A DNA stretch of 64,000 bases, taken from assembly GCA_003049465.1 (NCBI GenBank), contig PYSS01000159.1, positions 1 to 64,000 of the forward strand. Direction: 5' to 3'. The stretch comes from Magnaporthiopsis rhizophila (Eukaryota; Ascomycota; Sordariomycetes; Magnaporthales; Magnaporthaceae). This document shows, piece after piece, positions 21,613-35,330 of this stretch; the stretch's first letter is position 1; every line of letters starts with the position of its first letter. The notes below the pieces were generated by a model. The model searched no databases. It was not told the DNA's origin and saw only the letters and a list, made by a program, of their open reading frames with translations. The position numbers were made by a program, and so were the translations under genes.

Positions 21613-22175
21613 TAAGGGATATGTTAAATTATATTGTATTTAATTTTAATAAGGACTGATTAAAGGTATTCACGGCGGTTAAAATACAGTTATATTATAT
21701 TTTTAACGTATACTTGTTCCTTTTAAAGTGTAAGAAACAGTAAAAGTGTTAATAAAACGCTGTTACAGTGTAACACCATGGTATTTTCTTTTTTTTTAAA
21801 AAAAAAAAGCTTGTTGTTACGCGAGGAAAGAAAGGGGAAAACTTTTGTTTATATGGAAACGAAAGGCCGTATTACAAACAGGCCTCCTACTTTTAAGTGT
21901 TACTAACAAGCCTTTGTTCCTAAGGTAAGGGCCCTTAAAAGAGGTAATAAGCAGTAATAGGTTGCAAAATCGCTTTGCACGTGATTAAAAGGAGTCTGGT
22001 AGAATAATAATTTTAATTTCTTACTTAAAATAAAACCCTAAAACTAATTTAAACTAACAAATATTAAAGCTTTAATTAAAGCTATTAAATAATACGAAGT
22101 CCTTTCCTTTTTTATATTAATAAGCCTGCTGCTTATGCTTTTTATATGGGTCAGTTAAATTTATTAATTTATAAT
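21613..22175. other. AT-rich DNA with a Gypsy-LTR-like fragment at 21893-22015
   Basis: Positions about 21893-22015 resemble part of the reverse-complement Gypsy LTR: TGTTACTAACAAGCC, AAGGTAAGGGC, AATAAGCAGTA, TTGCACGTGAT and GTCTGGTAGAA occur in the same order as in the other LTRs. The rest shows no recognisable feature. Confidence 0.5.
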
Positions 22176-22284
22176 GGGCCACATTGCAGGGACCGCGCGT
22201 TTCGTTAAAGGGACCGCAAAAAGTGGGGCACAGGACCCGCCACAGTGCCAGTTTGCAAAAAGTTTTACTCTATCTGGTACCCCC
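22176..22284 (+). mobile_element. End of a second Mutator-like element
   Basis: The stretch, beginning GGGCCACATTGCAGGGACC, matches the right-hand terminal region of the Mutator-like element at 47829-50387 read in reverse (shared CAGGG.ACCGC, then AAAAAG.GGGGC, then CCACAGT). It is cut at 22285 by an inserted LTR. Confidence 0.6.
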
Positions 22285-22363
22285 TGTTACGAATCCGTGC
22301 TGGGCACGGATCATATAACCCAAGGGGTGCTCCTTGAGCTAGGACTCTTATATATAAGGGTTG
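22285..22363 (+). repeat. First part of a solo-type LTR (family S), split by Copia
   Basis: It begins TGTTACGAATCCGTGCTGGG and matches the first 79 bases of the intact family S LTR at 53404-53592 (reverse strand). It is cut after GGTTG by the Copia 5' LTR. The remaining 112 bp lie at 50741-50852 in reverse orientation; 79 + 112 = 191, against 189 for the intact LTR. Confidence 0.75.
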
Positions 22364-23149
22364 TGTTAAAAATAACTACTGCATGTAACAAGGTAACCTA
22401 CCCTGTAACCCTTATACCGGTTAAGGGGTAACCTACCCTGTAGCCCTTATACCGGTTAGGGCTAAATTATATAATTAGTTTAAGGCTAGGGTACGTACCT
22501 AGCCTACCCTGCACCTCCTGTACACTTGGTTGGGGGATGTGGTTAATTGTGCAAAGCACCTACCCTGCAAAGGTTATGCAATACACCTACCCTGCAGACC
22601 TACCCTGCAGAGGTGGGGCATATAACCTACCCTATAGGGGTTATATACGCAACTTATCCTGTAAGGGTTGTGCATGCAGCCCGCGCTTGCAAAACCTAGC
22701 CTATAAAGGCCACTACCCTGCAAATGACCTACTTTGTAAAGGGTTGGCGCTCACAAATCACTAGCTTTACAGGGGCTACAGGCTTACAAATCACCCGCCT
22801 TCCAAATCGCTCTCGATTTAACTAAATTAAATTTATCAGCCTAATGCGGAGATAGCTTTAATGGCCGTGGGTTAATTTTTTGCCAGCCCCATATAAAATA
22901 ATTTATCGGGAATTGGGCTAAAGCACCGGAACGCCCGCACGGTAAAAACTCGCAGTACCGATATCGGAAAGTATATAAGAGAACAAAATTAGCTGCCCTT
23001 TATTAAAATAACAAGCCTGTAACCACAACTTGCTTAGGGCCCTGCAGCACTAACTTTAGTGCTTTGCAGGGCACAATCCAACTAAATATACGCCCGCCGT
23101 CCCCGCGATTAGCGCTTTATTTCCCTTGTGCATGTTATTAATTTTAACA
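22364..23149 (+). repeat. 5' LTR of the large Copia element
   Basis: A 786-bp LTR, TGTTAAAAATAACTACTG...ATTTTAACA, has a second copy in reverse at 50858-51642. It contains minisatellite-like units (TAACCTACCCTGTAACCC, then TTATACCGGTTA, twice at 22389-22460, and several CTACCCTGCA units to about 22740). The left flank GGTTG is matched by GGTTG beyond the 3' LTR. The PBS follows directly. Confidence 0.85.
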
Positions 23150-23163
23150 GATTATAAGCCCGG
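23150..23163 (+). promoter_or_regulatory. Primer-binding site of the Copia element (initiator tRNA-Met anticodon arm)
   Basis: The sequence GATTATAAGCCCGG starts at the first base after the 5' LTR. With two G-to-A changes reversed it would be complementary to the anticodon arm of initiator tRNA-Met (GGGCTCATAACC). Internal or half-tRNA priming of this kind is known in Ty1/Copia elements. Confidence 0.65.
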
Positions 23164-24393
23164 AAAGATCCTGGGACTGGCGCGGCTGCAAAAGCCTATC
23201 AAATACCAATGGGCGCTATACTACGGCAATTGCAAAGGTTAACCAAACCTTAAACGCATTACTTTAAGGACCTTGGAAGGCCTGCCCCAGTGCGAAATAA
23301 ACCCTAAGGATTAACCCTGTGGCAAAGAATTATAAGGAGCGATTAAGACCCAATATAGGAATAATTTCAGCAACCATTGCAGCGCTTGGGCCACCTAGGC
23401 CATATAAGCAACCCATTAAAGCCCCTATATTTTGAGTCAGCAATCGCCCTATAATTGCAACGCCACAAATAATCCTATAAGGGGAGAAATGTATTAAACC
23501 CGCTACCAGTTAAGTGCTATCCCCGCTGGAATTAGTGGCTAAATAAGTGCATGCACCTACTAATAGGTGCTAAGAAGCGCTAGTACCTAAAGCTAAGTGC
23601 AAGTGCCACAAAACCTTGCATTTGGCTTATTTGCAAGTGCCACAGTGCCTTGCGTGCAATTGTGTAAGTGCCACAGTGCCCTGCGTGCAGCCTAATTATA
23701 CAAGCGCCACAGCGCCTTATACATACCCTCTTGCAAGTGCTACAGCGCCTTACACAGCGCTATCGAGCGCTATATAAATACAAATCGTACCATATTTATA
23801 GGGATAACATTGCATAAATTGGTATGCAGCTTAATAAGAGATACATCTCGGTCAAATTAATTTATAACCTATCCTATACGTATAGCCCTCACGGCAAATA
23901 TATTGGAGCAATTAAAGCTACGGCTCGCCAATTTAACCGGCATTTATAATACTTTAGCACCTAAAAAACGCTAAATAGCTGCACTTTAAAAGTTCTATTA
24001 AAATATATGGTATTGGAAAATCTTTTAACGTCCAAATAACGTTAGGGTTAATTAGCAATAATTATTAGGGCTACCCTGCAATCTTTTTACAAATCGATGG
24101 ATTTTCCCAGGCGAAAAGAGACTTGCAAGCCCTATAAAAGCCTTAAAATTGGCAACCTTTAGGCTAATTGCTAGCAACTATTAGGCTGCAGCCTCTTTAC
24201 GAGTCGGTGGATTTTCCCAGGCGAAAAAAATTTTGCAAACCTTTTAAAAGCCCTAAAAATTGGCAATCTTTAGGCTAATTGCAAACAACTATTAGGCAAC
24301 GGTTTTAAATCCTAAAAGCTGGCAACATTTAGGCTTATATGGGATATAAAAAGCATAAGGCTTCTAAATCAGATAAAAGCTTTTCCGATATAA
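23164..24393 (+). repeat. Copia leader region with two tandem repeat tracts
   Basis: No open frame is present. Positions about 23599-23760 hold four to five units of about 34 bp built on CAAGTGCCACAGTGCCTTGC. Positions 24061-24335 hold just over two units of about 110 bp, each containing GATTTTCCCAGGCGAAAA and ending in a TTTAGGCTAATTGC stretch. The tract ends at the Gypsy B insertion; the Copia gag continues at 39,430. Confidence 0.65.
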
Positions 24394-25766
24394 TGTTACA
24401 ATCACAAACCTTCTGCTTCTAGGGTAGGGCACCTAGGGGCCGTGTTAAGCAGTACTAGGTTGCAAAATTGCCTTGCACGTGATCTGGGGTCGGGTAAAAC
24501 AGTTATCTGTATTGCTTGCCCAAAAGGGTATTTTGGAGCTAAGTTAAGTTAATTAATACCGAGGCCTCAGTCGAGATTACCTTAGTACCTGGAGGTTGCT
24601 GCCCTTTTTATAATCAGGCATCCTTTATACTAACTCTTTGGATTTATGAATTTATTATTTTTGCAGATAAATTCAAAAATTCCTTTTAATATTATATAAT
24701 TTAACCATATTACCCTGCTGCAGGGTTAAGGCGTACCATTAGGGGTTAGCCCCAGCCCTTTTATCCTTTTCGGGTGTAGTGCGGTTATAATATCAGGTCC
24801 CTTTTCCAAAGCTAAGTTCTTTTGGTTATACTTATATACTTTTTTCTCCTATTAACCGGTAAATACTGGTTTTTTTTCCTTTTACCCTTCCCTGATCCTA
24901 ACAAAATATTTAATCGGGTATAGAAATGCCCTTTTGCGAAAAAAAACCTTCAGCGCAAAAATTTGCTTGCTTTGGTTTTTTATCCTTTATTGTTATACCT
25001 TTTTATTTTTATTATTATAAAACTTTTAAACGGAAAGAATATTTTGCCTTTCCTTAAATTTGTTTCGGTACAAAAAATATTTCCGTATTAACCGTTCTGG
25101 ATGCAATATTTTTAGCCATTTTCCTGTATAGTTCCAAACCATTGGCTATTAATACCGATAATTGGAGACCAAAATTAGGGCCGTAAAGGAGGAATATTGC
25201 ACATTTGATAATTGTATAAAAAAAAGCGCCGTGCTTTTTACGGTCGATTCGAATATTTGCACAAGCAAAAGGATTTTTGGTTAAAAAAAAGCTTTGCGTT
25301 TTTTTTATGGTATTAATAATATCGAGGAGCTGGAGCGGATTAAGCGGGAGGAGGCCGAAAAGGTGGCTGTATAGGCCCCTGCCTTTTTTAATTTTTTGCT
25401 TTCCGAATTCCTTTTATTATTTTTAAATTGGGCTAATCCATTGGTTAATCCGGACCCGGATCTGTTTGCCCTTTTTTAACCGGATTGGTTATTATTTTTT
25501 CCAACCGACTTTTTTTAATTGCATAATATAATAATAATGCATTTATTCCTGAAATAAAAGATTTTAGGTTCGATTTTTAATACGACCTAATTATATAACT
25601 AGAAAAGGTTTATGCTTTTTTATTTGCGTAATGCTTTTTTTTGCTAATTTGCTTATAAATGCTTTTGCCGATACTTCCGTAAAACCTTTTGGCAGTTTCC
25701 AAGGTTTATTGTTTCTCCCATGTATTATATTTGTAGCTTTATCCTGCATATTTAACCAAATACCAC

Positions 25767-25894
25767 TGTCACGGCACAGCAGCTGGGTGCTAGGTTGAAG
25801 ATCTGTTGTTGCACAAGGAGGCAGATCCGCTAGCTCCGTAGGAAGCCGGCGGATCACTGGCTAAATACAGGTGTGCGGGCTTGGTCCCGTGACA
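25767..25894 (+). repeat. Solo LTR, family L (128 bp)
   Basis: TGTCACGG...CCGTGACA, flanked by ACCAC on both sides (25762-25766 and 25895-25899). It is almost free of RIP-type change compared with the surrounding Gypsy B sequence, so it is probably a late insertion. Same family as 15204-15331 and 20815-20939. Confidence 0.85.
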
Positions 25895-28800
25895 ACCACC
25901 TTTTGCGGTAATATATTTTATTATTAAGGATTTTTTTAATTTCCCACTTTTAGTTTCGATCGATTTTTATTAATTTCGTGGTTCTCGAACCAGGTGGTGC
26001 CGGTTTTAATAAGGAAATATAAAAAATAAAATAAATTTTTATGGTTAGTGATAATTAAAATTCGTAATTAATTGCCGAAATTATTTTTTTAACCCTGAAT
26101 AATTCGAATTTTTTGTGATTCAGTTTATTATTTGGCCGTTTTATTTTAATATTATGGCATAAAAGAAAAATATTATCCCCCTTTTTAAAGGTTAATTTTT
26201 CGAGCCTTTTTTTATTTGCCTGGGTGGATATGCATTTTTATAATTTTTTAAGCTTTTTTTTGCAAATGCTTATATAATTTGGTTATTCTGGTGATTTGTA
26301 TTTTTGCTACTAGAGCGTTTTTTTTATTTTAAGCCTTTTGTATATTACAGGTATAAATTTGTAATCTGCAAAAAATGGTATAACTTTTATATTTTTATTT
26401 ACGCAATTATTATAAACAAATTAAGTTATAAACAATAATTATACCAAGTTATTTTATTTGTAATTAATAAAATATTATAAATATTATTTTATATTTTAAT
26501 TTATTCGTTTTATTTGTTTATCCGTTTCGGGATAATAAATTATTAATAATATATATTTTATTCCAAATTTGGTTATTAAAGCTTTCCAAAATTTGCTGGT
26601 AACTAATATATTTCGATCCGTAATTAATTTATCGGGTATCCTGTATTTTAAAATCATATTTTTAATAAAAATATATATTAATTTTGCGATATTATTATTT
26701 TTTTTTATAAAATAGGAATAAGGTATATTTAATAAGCTTATTTATTATTATTAAAATCTTATTATACTGGATTTTTATCAGTGGTTTTTTTAATTGAAAA
26801 TGTTTAATTGTAAAGTTTATTATTATTTTCTGCCATACCTTGTTAAGCGCCGGTAAAGGCTGAAATAATTCATAAAATTTATATCTGCTGGCCTTATTTT
26901 TAATATAATTTTTGCAATTTTTTATTATTTTGCGAACCATAGCTCGGGTTCCGATAAATTCGTGGTGCTGCTGCAGTTTTTTCCAGGTTTTAATCATCCC
27001 CTGATATTTATAAACCAATTGGCCATAAATTTGTTGGATTTTTTCGGGGGCCCATTTTTAAGGTGCAATTTGTGCTAATATTTATTATACTGGAACCAAA
27101 AATTCATTTAATTTTTATTTTAAAATTATATATATTTCTGATAGTGCTTTATTTTTATAATCCGGTCGGCAATTTAAAGTATTTGCCTGTTTATTTTCCG
27201 ATCCTTTTTTATACTTAATCCGAAAATTATAATTTTGGAGGAATTAGCTCCACCGGATTTATTATTTATTCAAAATTTGGCAAATAATAAAATATGCAAA
27301 ATTTTTATAATTTATATGGACCATAACCTGATAATTTGACTGGTATATATATATTTTTCATTTTTTTAATGCTCGAATAATAATTATAAACTTTTTATTA
27401 TAAACTGGGTAATTTAACTCCGGTTTGTTAAATTTGTTTAATAAAAAAATATAAAGCTGCAACCTTTTATTATTATTTTATTAGCTAAATTGGGCCCTAA
27501 TTGCAAAATTTAATATATCGGTTTTAATTTTGAAATGTTTATCTGGGTTTAATAAAATTAATATTGGTTTTTATATTATAGCTTTTTTTAGCAGATTAAA
27601 AACTTTTTATTTTTGCATTTTTTAATAAAATTAGGTATTATTTTTAGTAAATTTTGTAAATAAAAGTGCTATTTTGCTAAAAAATTTTCATAAACCGGTG
27701 GTCAAAATTTAAAAAACCCAAAAAACCTCGTATTTTTTTTTAATATTGGTCGGTTTGGGCCATTTTTTAACTGTTTATACCCTTTTGGTTTTATTTATAT
27801 TTGACCCGGTATAATTATATACTTTAGGAAAATAATTTCCTGTATATGCCATATATATTTTTCGGGTTTAACCAGGAACTTTGCATTTTGCAATTTTTAT
27901 AAAACTTTATATATATATATTTTATATTTTTCTAACATTTTCGAAAAAATTAAAATATTATCCAAATAAATAAATGCCAAAATGTCTAAATATTTCCGTA
28001 ATATATGGTTAATTATATGCTGGAATATAGCTAATATATTGGTAAACCCAAAGGTTATTATTAGCAATTTATATATTCCTAGCCGGGTTCGGAAGGCGGT
28101 TTTTTATTTTTTTAAATTTTTAATAAGCTATATGCCTTATATGAATCCAAGGTTATAACTTATTTTATTTTGCCGAGCCGGTCTTATAATTTATTAATAA
28201 AAAGTAAAAAATACCGATTTTTTATTATAATTTTATTTAATGGATGGTAATCGATATATATCCGTTTTTTTCATTTTTTTTAAGGATGAATAATATCCCA
28301 TATTTTATAAAAAAAATCAAAAATCGGATAATGCCTTATGTTAGGTTTTCCGCAAATTATTCGCATAATAGCTTTTGCTATTTAAAGTTTAACCGATATA
28401 ATTTTTGGTAATTAAATTATACCTTTGCTTTAAGCTTAATTTTATAATTGAACGGTTTATATTTCGGAAATATTATTTCCAAATCTTTTTGGAACAGCCC
28501 CCAATATTCATAATATTTTTCGGGAATATTTTTTAGGTATTAGTATATTTATTTATTAAGAGGATCATAGCTTTGGTTATAATCCTTTATTATCCTTGTT
28601 ATTTGGTTATTAACCTTAATTGCGGCCTTTTTTGGTTCGTGATTTTGGTTATAATTTTTTTTTATAATTTTATCCTTATTTTTGGGATTTTTTGCTATTA
28701 AGGCCGATATTGCCTGATAAGTGCAAATTTATCAGTATAATTTGTCAGGGTTAATTGCCAAATCCTGTTATTATTATAATAATCCTGTTTGGCTTTTACT

Positions 28801-31800
28801 TTTTATGGTTCGGGGCCTGTGGCTATTGGGCTTTTTTATTTTCCGATAATAATTTTTTTATTAGATTTTTTCCGAAACCCAATTTATTAGAGGATGATAT
28901 TTTTTAAACCAGGAGGAACTTAAAATTAGGTTTTTTTTATATTTATAATATTTAGGGTAACCTTGCAGGTTTTCCCTAAAATTTTAATCCTATATCGACT
29001 TATTTTTATATATTAATTATTTTATTATTATAAATAACTGGTTTTTTCTATAATTCCGAAATTATATGGCTATTGTTTTTAATATATCGGTATACCGTAC
29101 CTTATTATTATTTCTGGCGCAATATAATTTTTATTGGATGCATAATTAACCATTATGTTACAGCCACAGCTGGCAGGGAACAGAAGGGTTGGGGCTAAAC
29201 CCCAGCAGGAAGCTTTTACCCCGCACCCACCAAAGCCAGGGGCCAAATGGGCAAAACCGGGCTAACAGGGTCACATAACCCAGGATAATCTGTCATTTAT
29301 CGACAAATCACAAATCAAAAAAACTGATCTGTAATTTACAAGCAGATCACAGATCAAAAAATCCAATAAGCAGTCCGTCCGCTTATAAATAAGAACAGAA
29401 CCTCCGGGAAAACAGATAGCTTTAATTGAAACTTCGGCATTAATTAACCTAAATTAGCTCCAAAGCAACCCTTTGGGCAAATAATAACAAATAACAGTTT
29501 TTATTAAACCCCAAATCACGTGCAAGGCAACCTTGCAAAACCAGTACTGTTTAACACCGCTTTTAAATATTTTACCCTAAAAATAAAAGGTTTATAATTA
29601 TAACATTTTAACTGATCCTGTTTAGCATTTACCAAAGGTAATAAGCAATAATAATTATAGCAATCGCAATGAAAAAAACCGAAATTATTATTATCGATAG
29701 CAAGCAGTATAATAATTTTGCCACAATTTTGAAAGTGTTTATCAAAAAATTTAAAAAAAATGCCTAAAACGATTCCAATTTATAAATTTGTTATTTCGGA
29801 TAAATATTACAAAAAAAAGGCAAATTTAAAACTTTGCTTATAAAATACAAAAATTGGTTTAAATTTTATCAGGATAATATTCAAAATAATTATTAAAAAA
29901 TAGCTTATGCTGTTATTTGTTTCGATAGCAAAATTAAAAACTGGTTCAAGCCTATATAGGCCAATTATTTTAAAGGAAATAACGAATCGAGCAAATTTAC
30001 CAAACTAATATTTGCAAATTTTAAAAAGTTTGGCGAAAAAATTGCCAAAATATTCGGGCAGGTAAATAAAAAGCAAATAGCTAAAAAAAAGCTATTTTAG
30101 CTGTGCCAAAAAGGACTAATATTTATTTATACCGCCAAATTCCAGTAATTTGTTAATAAATAACTGGACGGAAAATACCAAAATATTTTAATTTTATTAG
30201 GGATTAAAGGATAATATAAAAAACGAATTGGCTAAAAAAATAAAGCCAAATATTTTGTCGATTTTATTATTAAAAATGTTTATATTAGTTATAAATTATA
30301 TAAATAAAGCTTGGAAGGAAAGGTCCAGTAACCCCAGCCAGTATAACAAAATAATAAAGCAAACCAAAAAAAAGCCAAATAATAATAATTTATTATATGT
30401 AAGATATATTTAGGATGTATAAATTTATTTGCGGGAGCAATATATCCCCAGTAGTAAAAAAACAGAAATATATCAAATAGCAAAATGCCAAAAACGGAAA
30501 CTATTTTAAATGCAGATAATTAGGGTATATTAAAAAGGATTGCCCCCAAAAATAGCAATAAATTGCAATTATTTAATATATGGACCAGAAAAAAAAAGCC
30601 TTTATATCCAAAAGCCTTGTTTAATTAATATTATTATTTCGATAATAACTGCCTTATATATAGATTAAATCAAAAAGGATCCGGCTGGTACTTTTAGCAA
30701 AAGGTAACCGTTATACATTAAATTAACTGGTTACAGTTTACCTGTAACGGAATTAAAGGTAAAAACACAACAAAATCCGGGGAACCAAAAAGCAAAAGCC
30801 CAAAAGGCCCGCAATAGTCAGATAAGGTACTTATAATATCAAAGCTCGAGAAATTAGCCAAATAAAAGGCACTAAAGCCGGCTAACAAGCCTGAGGAAAA
30901 TACGGTCAAAGCTTTGTTAAAAAAACGGAATGCATTCCAGCAAACCCTATCGATATCTAAAAAGCTGGCAATTTAGAAAGGAGTATCGGAAACGTTTGTC
31001 AGAAACAGTAACAAAAAAAATCTCGATATTAATGCCAGAATCGACCAAGAACCACTGAAACAGATATATTTGGCTAAAGAACCAGAGGAAAAAAAGGTTA
31101 ATTTCGGAAAATTTGCGGAGGCAGAACCCAGTGGCACTAAAAAGCGATGCGTTGCTATAGACAGGCTAATAAAAGCGTATATTGCGCTCCCAGGCAAAAA
31201 GAAAAGTGCCTAATTAAAAGGTTTATATTTATACCCATAAGGTGCCAGCGTATTTATTGTTTAAAATTTGGCCTAATAATCCAAAAAAATCCGAAAATTG
31301 CAAGCTATATTGCAGGGTGCCCGCGATAAAAAATAACAGACAGTGCCTGGATTGGGGCCGAAATAATTAAACTATTATTTATTATAGGGAAAATATGCAC
31401 CAAGCACAGTATTGGGAAAATGTTCCGTTTTTATACTAGCAAAACTATATAATCGAAAAAAATTATAAAAACCTGGCGGTGGATAGCCCGGGGTATGCAA
31501 AGGTTTTTTGGGCAAAATATTTGCATTATGCTTATAGCAATTATCTGTTTAAAAAGCTAAAAAACGATTAGTTTTTTGTAAGAAACGGTACGAAGCTATT
31601 AAAACCTGCCAAAATAAAAATAGCATTTGCCCAAATAGCAAATTATATTGCGCAATTATACCAATAAAACGGCAATATTTGCCCTAGCATTGTATTATTT
31701 TATAATATGCATAACAAAATTATTTTTGTATTATATTTGCAAAAAAGCAAAATGCAAACATTATGCCAAAAAAGCCAAAAACTGGCAGATTGGATATTTT

Positions 31801-33062
31801 TACCCCGGTTACCAGTACAAATAAAAGAATTAGGGTGTTTAACAGAAAAAAGGGCCCGGTATGGACAAACAAAAAACAAATCAAAAAAAAACCTAATAAA
31901 GATTACGGATAATTATCCACCTTATATTAAAAAAATAATCAGATAATAAAAATAACAATTAATAATAATAATTAATTACAGGTTTAATAGGAACTATTTT
32001 GCACCAGGAACAATAGCAAAATACAGTATACCGATATATTAAAAATAATAGCCATATAATTTTGGAATTATAAAAAAAAACCAATTATACATAATAATAA
32101 TATAATCGATTCGGAAACAAATCGACTTAGGTTCGAAATTTTAGAGACAATTTATAAGGTTACCCTGAATATTATAAATATAAAAGGAAAAAACCTAATT
32201 TTGGGTTTCCCTTGGTTTAAAAAATTTAATCCTTTAATAAATTGGGTTTTGGGGGAAATTTAATAAAAAAAATTATTATCGGAAAACAAAAAAGCTTAAT
32301 AGTTACGGGCCCCGGACCATAAAAAATAAAAGCCAGATAGGATTGTTATAATAATAACAGAATTTGATAATTAATCCTGGCAAATTGCACCTATGGATTT
32401 GCAATTATCAGGTAATATTGGCCTTAATAATAAAAAATCCCAAAAATAAGGGCAAAATTATAAAAAAAAACCATAACCAAAATTATAACCCAAAAAGGGG
32501 TATTATTAAAATTAATAATTAAAAAACAAAAATAATTAAGTATTATAATTAAGGTTATAATCCGCCTAATAAATAAACACGTTAATATTTAAAAAATATT
32601 CCCAAAAAACAATATAAATACTGGAAATTATTCCAAAAAAAACTTGGAAATAATATTTCCGAAATATAAATCGTTCGATTATAAAATTAAATTTAAATCG
32701 GAAATTTAATTTATTTATTAAAAATTGTATCGGTTAAACCCCAAATAATAAAGGCTATTATACAAATAATTTGCGGAAAATTTAAAACAAGGCATTATCC
32801 AACTATTAGATTCTCCTATAGGATATAGAATATTATTTATCCGCAAAAAAATGGAAAAAAAACGGATATATATCAATTATTGTCCGTTAAAACTATTATA
32901 AAAAATTAATATTTTTTGCTTTTTATTAATAAATTACAAAATAAGCTCGGCAAAGCTAAATAATTTATATTTTTGGATTTATACAAGATACATAACCTGC
33001 TAAAAATTAAAAAAAGAAATAAATGGAAAATTACCTTTTAAATCAGGTTAAAAATATATAAA

Positions 33063-33392
33063 TTGCTAATAATAACTTTTGAATTTATTATTATACCAGG
33101 CACGTTCCAGCGGATAATTAACCATGTATTACAAAAATGTTTGGATATTTGTGCATTTGGTTACCTAAATAATATTCTGATATTTTCAAAAATGCTAAAA
33201 AAATATAAAAAGCATATACACAAAATTTTGCAAAAATTGCAAAATATAAAGCTTTTGATCAAACCCGAAAAATGCGTATGGAATATAGAAAAGGTTATTT
33301 TTTTTAAAATATATAATTATACCGGGTTAAATACGGATAAAACCCAAAAAGGTACAAATTATAAAAAAATAGCCCAAATTAACCAATATTAA
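33063..33392 (+). pseudogene. Gypsy C reverse transcriptase fragment
   Basis: A 109-codon remnant carries the palm region of Ty3/Gypsy RT: a TFQRIINHVL block, then FGYLNNILIFSK and LLIKPEKC. The catalytic YLDD box reads YLNN (Asn codons at 33168-33173), both aspartates changed by G-to-A. It cannot be active. Confidence 0.9.
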
Positions 33393-35169
33393 AAAAGTAC
33401 AAAATTTTTTGGGCTTTTTGAACTTTTACCAACGGTTTATTCGAAATTTTAGCAAAATCGCGCTTTTATTTACGAATTTTACCAAAACTAACCACCAGTT
33501 TTATTAAGGGATACAAAAATAAAAGGTTTTCGATTTATTAAAAAAAATTATAATATAAAAACTAGTATTAATTTTATTAAATCCAAATAAATCTTTTAAA
33601 ATTAAAATTAATGCATTAAATTTTGCAATTAGGGCCTAATTTAATTAATAAAATAATAATAAAAAGCTGCATTTTTACACTTTTTTATTGCATTAATTAA
33701 ACGAACCGGAATTAAATTACCTAATCCATAATAAAAAGTTTATAATTATTATTTAAATATTGGAAAAATAAAAAATATACCTGTGCCAAGCAAATTATCA
33801 GATTATAATTTATACGGATTACAAAAATCTTGCACATTTTATTAATTATCGAATTTTAAATAAGCAATAAATCCGGTGGAATTAGTTTTTTCAAAATTAT
33901 AATTTTCGGATCGAATATAAAAAAGGCTCGAAAAACAGAAAAATGGATGCTTTAAACCGGAAACCAAACCATAAAAATAAAGTGCTACCAAAAATCATAT
34001 AATTTTAGCACGAAAACCAAATAAATTTTTACTACTAGTATAATATATATTAATAAAAATTATATTTTAAAAAGGATAAATCCCTGAAAAAATCCAGCAA
34101 ATCCATAACCAATTGGTTTATGGCCACCAAAAAATAACTAAAACCCGGAAAAAGCTGCAATAGTATTACAGATTTGCAAAAACCCGAGCTATAATTCAAA
34201 AAGTAATAAAAGATTGCAAAAACTATGCCAAAAATAAGGCTAATAAGCATAAATTTTATGGATTATTTTAACCCTTACCGGCATTTAGCAAAATATGGCA
34301 AAAAGTTACGATAAATTTTATAATTAAATTTTTTAAATTAAAAAAAGCCCCTAATAAATATCCAGTATAATAATATTTTGATAATAATTAATAAATTTAT
34401 AAAATATATGCTATTTTTATTTTATAAAAAAAGTAATAATATTACGGAACTGGTATATGTTTTTATCCGAATTTAAAATACGGGATATTTAATAAATTAA
34501 TCATAAATTAAATTAAATTGTTTATAAATATATTTTAAAATGTTTCAACGGCCAAATTCGGAACAAAATATACGCTATTAATAATTTATTATCCTGAAAT
34601 AAATAAATAAACAAAACGAATAAATTAAACCATAAAATAATATTTATATTGTTATATTAATTATAAATAAATTAACTGGGTGTAATTATTTCCTATAACT
34701 TTGTTTATAACAGTTCGGTACACAAAAGTACAGGAATTACCCCCTTTTTGCAAATTATAAATTTATATTTACGGTATATCAAAAATTTAAAGCAGAAAAA
34801 AATATTTCAGTAACAGAAATACAGGTTACCAAAATAACCAAATTATATAAATATTTGCAAAAAAAGCTCGAAAAGTTTCGGAAATGCATATTTATCCAAA
34901 TAAATAAAAAAAAGGCTTAAAAAACCAACCTTTAAAAAAGGGGATAACATTTATTTTTGACGTTGCAATATTAAAATAAAACGGCCAAATAATAAGCTAA
35001 ATTACAAAATATTCGGATTGTTTAAAATTAAAAAAAGAATTTGATAATTAATTATAAATTTTAATTACCACCGATTATAAAAATCCACCCTATTTTTCAT
35101 ATATTTTAATTGAAACCGGTATCATTTGGTTCGGAAACTACAAAATTAATAAAAATTAACCCAAATTAG

Positions 35170-35330
35170 AAATGGGAAATTAAGAAAATCTTTAATAATA
35201 AGGTGCATTATTGCAAATAATGGTATTTGGTTAAATGGGCAGGATAGGAATACAAAAATAATATATAAAAAAAAACAAATTTGAAATTTGCCAAAAAGTT
35301 TTATAAAAATATCGGCAAAAATAATTATAA
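35170..35330 (+). pseudogene. Gypsy C chromodomain remnant
   Basis: The frame reads WEIKKIFNNKVHY, then WYLVKWAG, and a KKTNLKFAKKFYKN helix, interrupted by stops where Trp or Gln codons are expected. This is the W-E-V..I...Y.VKW.GY pattern of a chromodomain at the integrase C-terminus, which in chromoviruses directs insertion to marked chromatin. Confidence 0.7.

Noticed and set aside
22389..22460. Telomere-like repeats (CCCTAA-like strings)
   Set aside because: The units are TAACCTACCCTGTAACCC, not TTAGGG arrays, and they sit inside a Copia LTR that is repeated at the other end.
23599..23760. CRISPR-like array of short repeats
   Set aside because: The units are contiguous and imperfect, without unique spacers, and the genome is eukaryotic; they are a simple tandem repeat in a retroelement leader.
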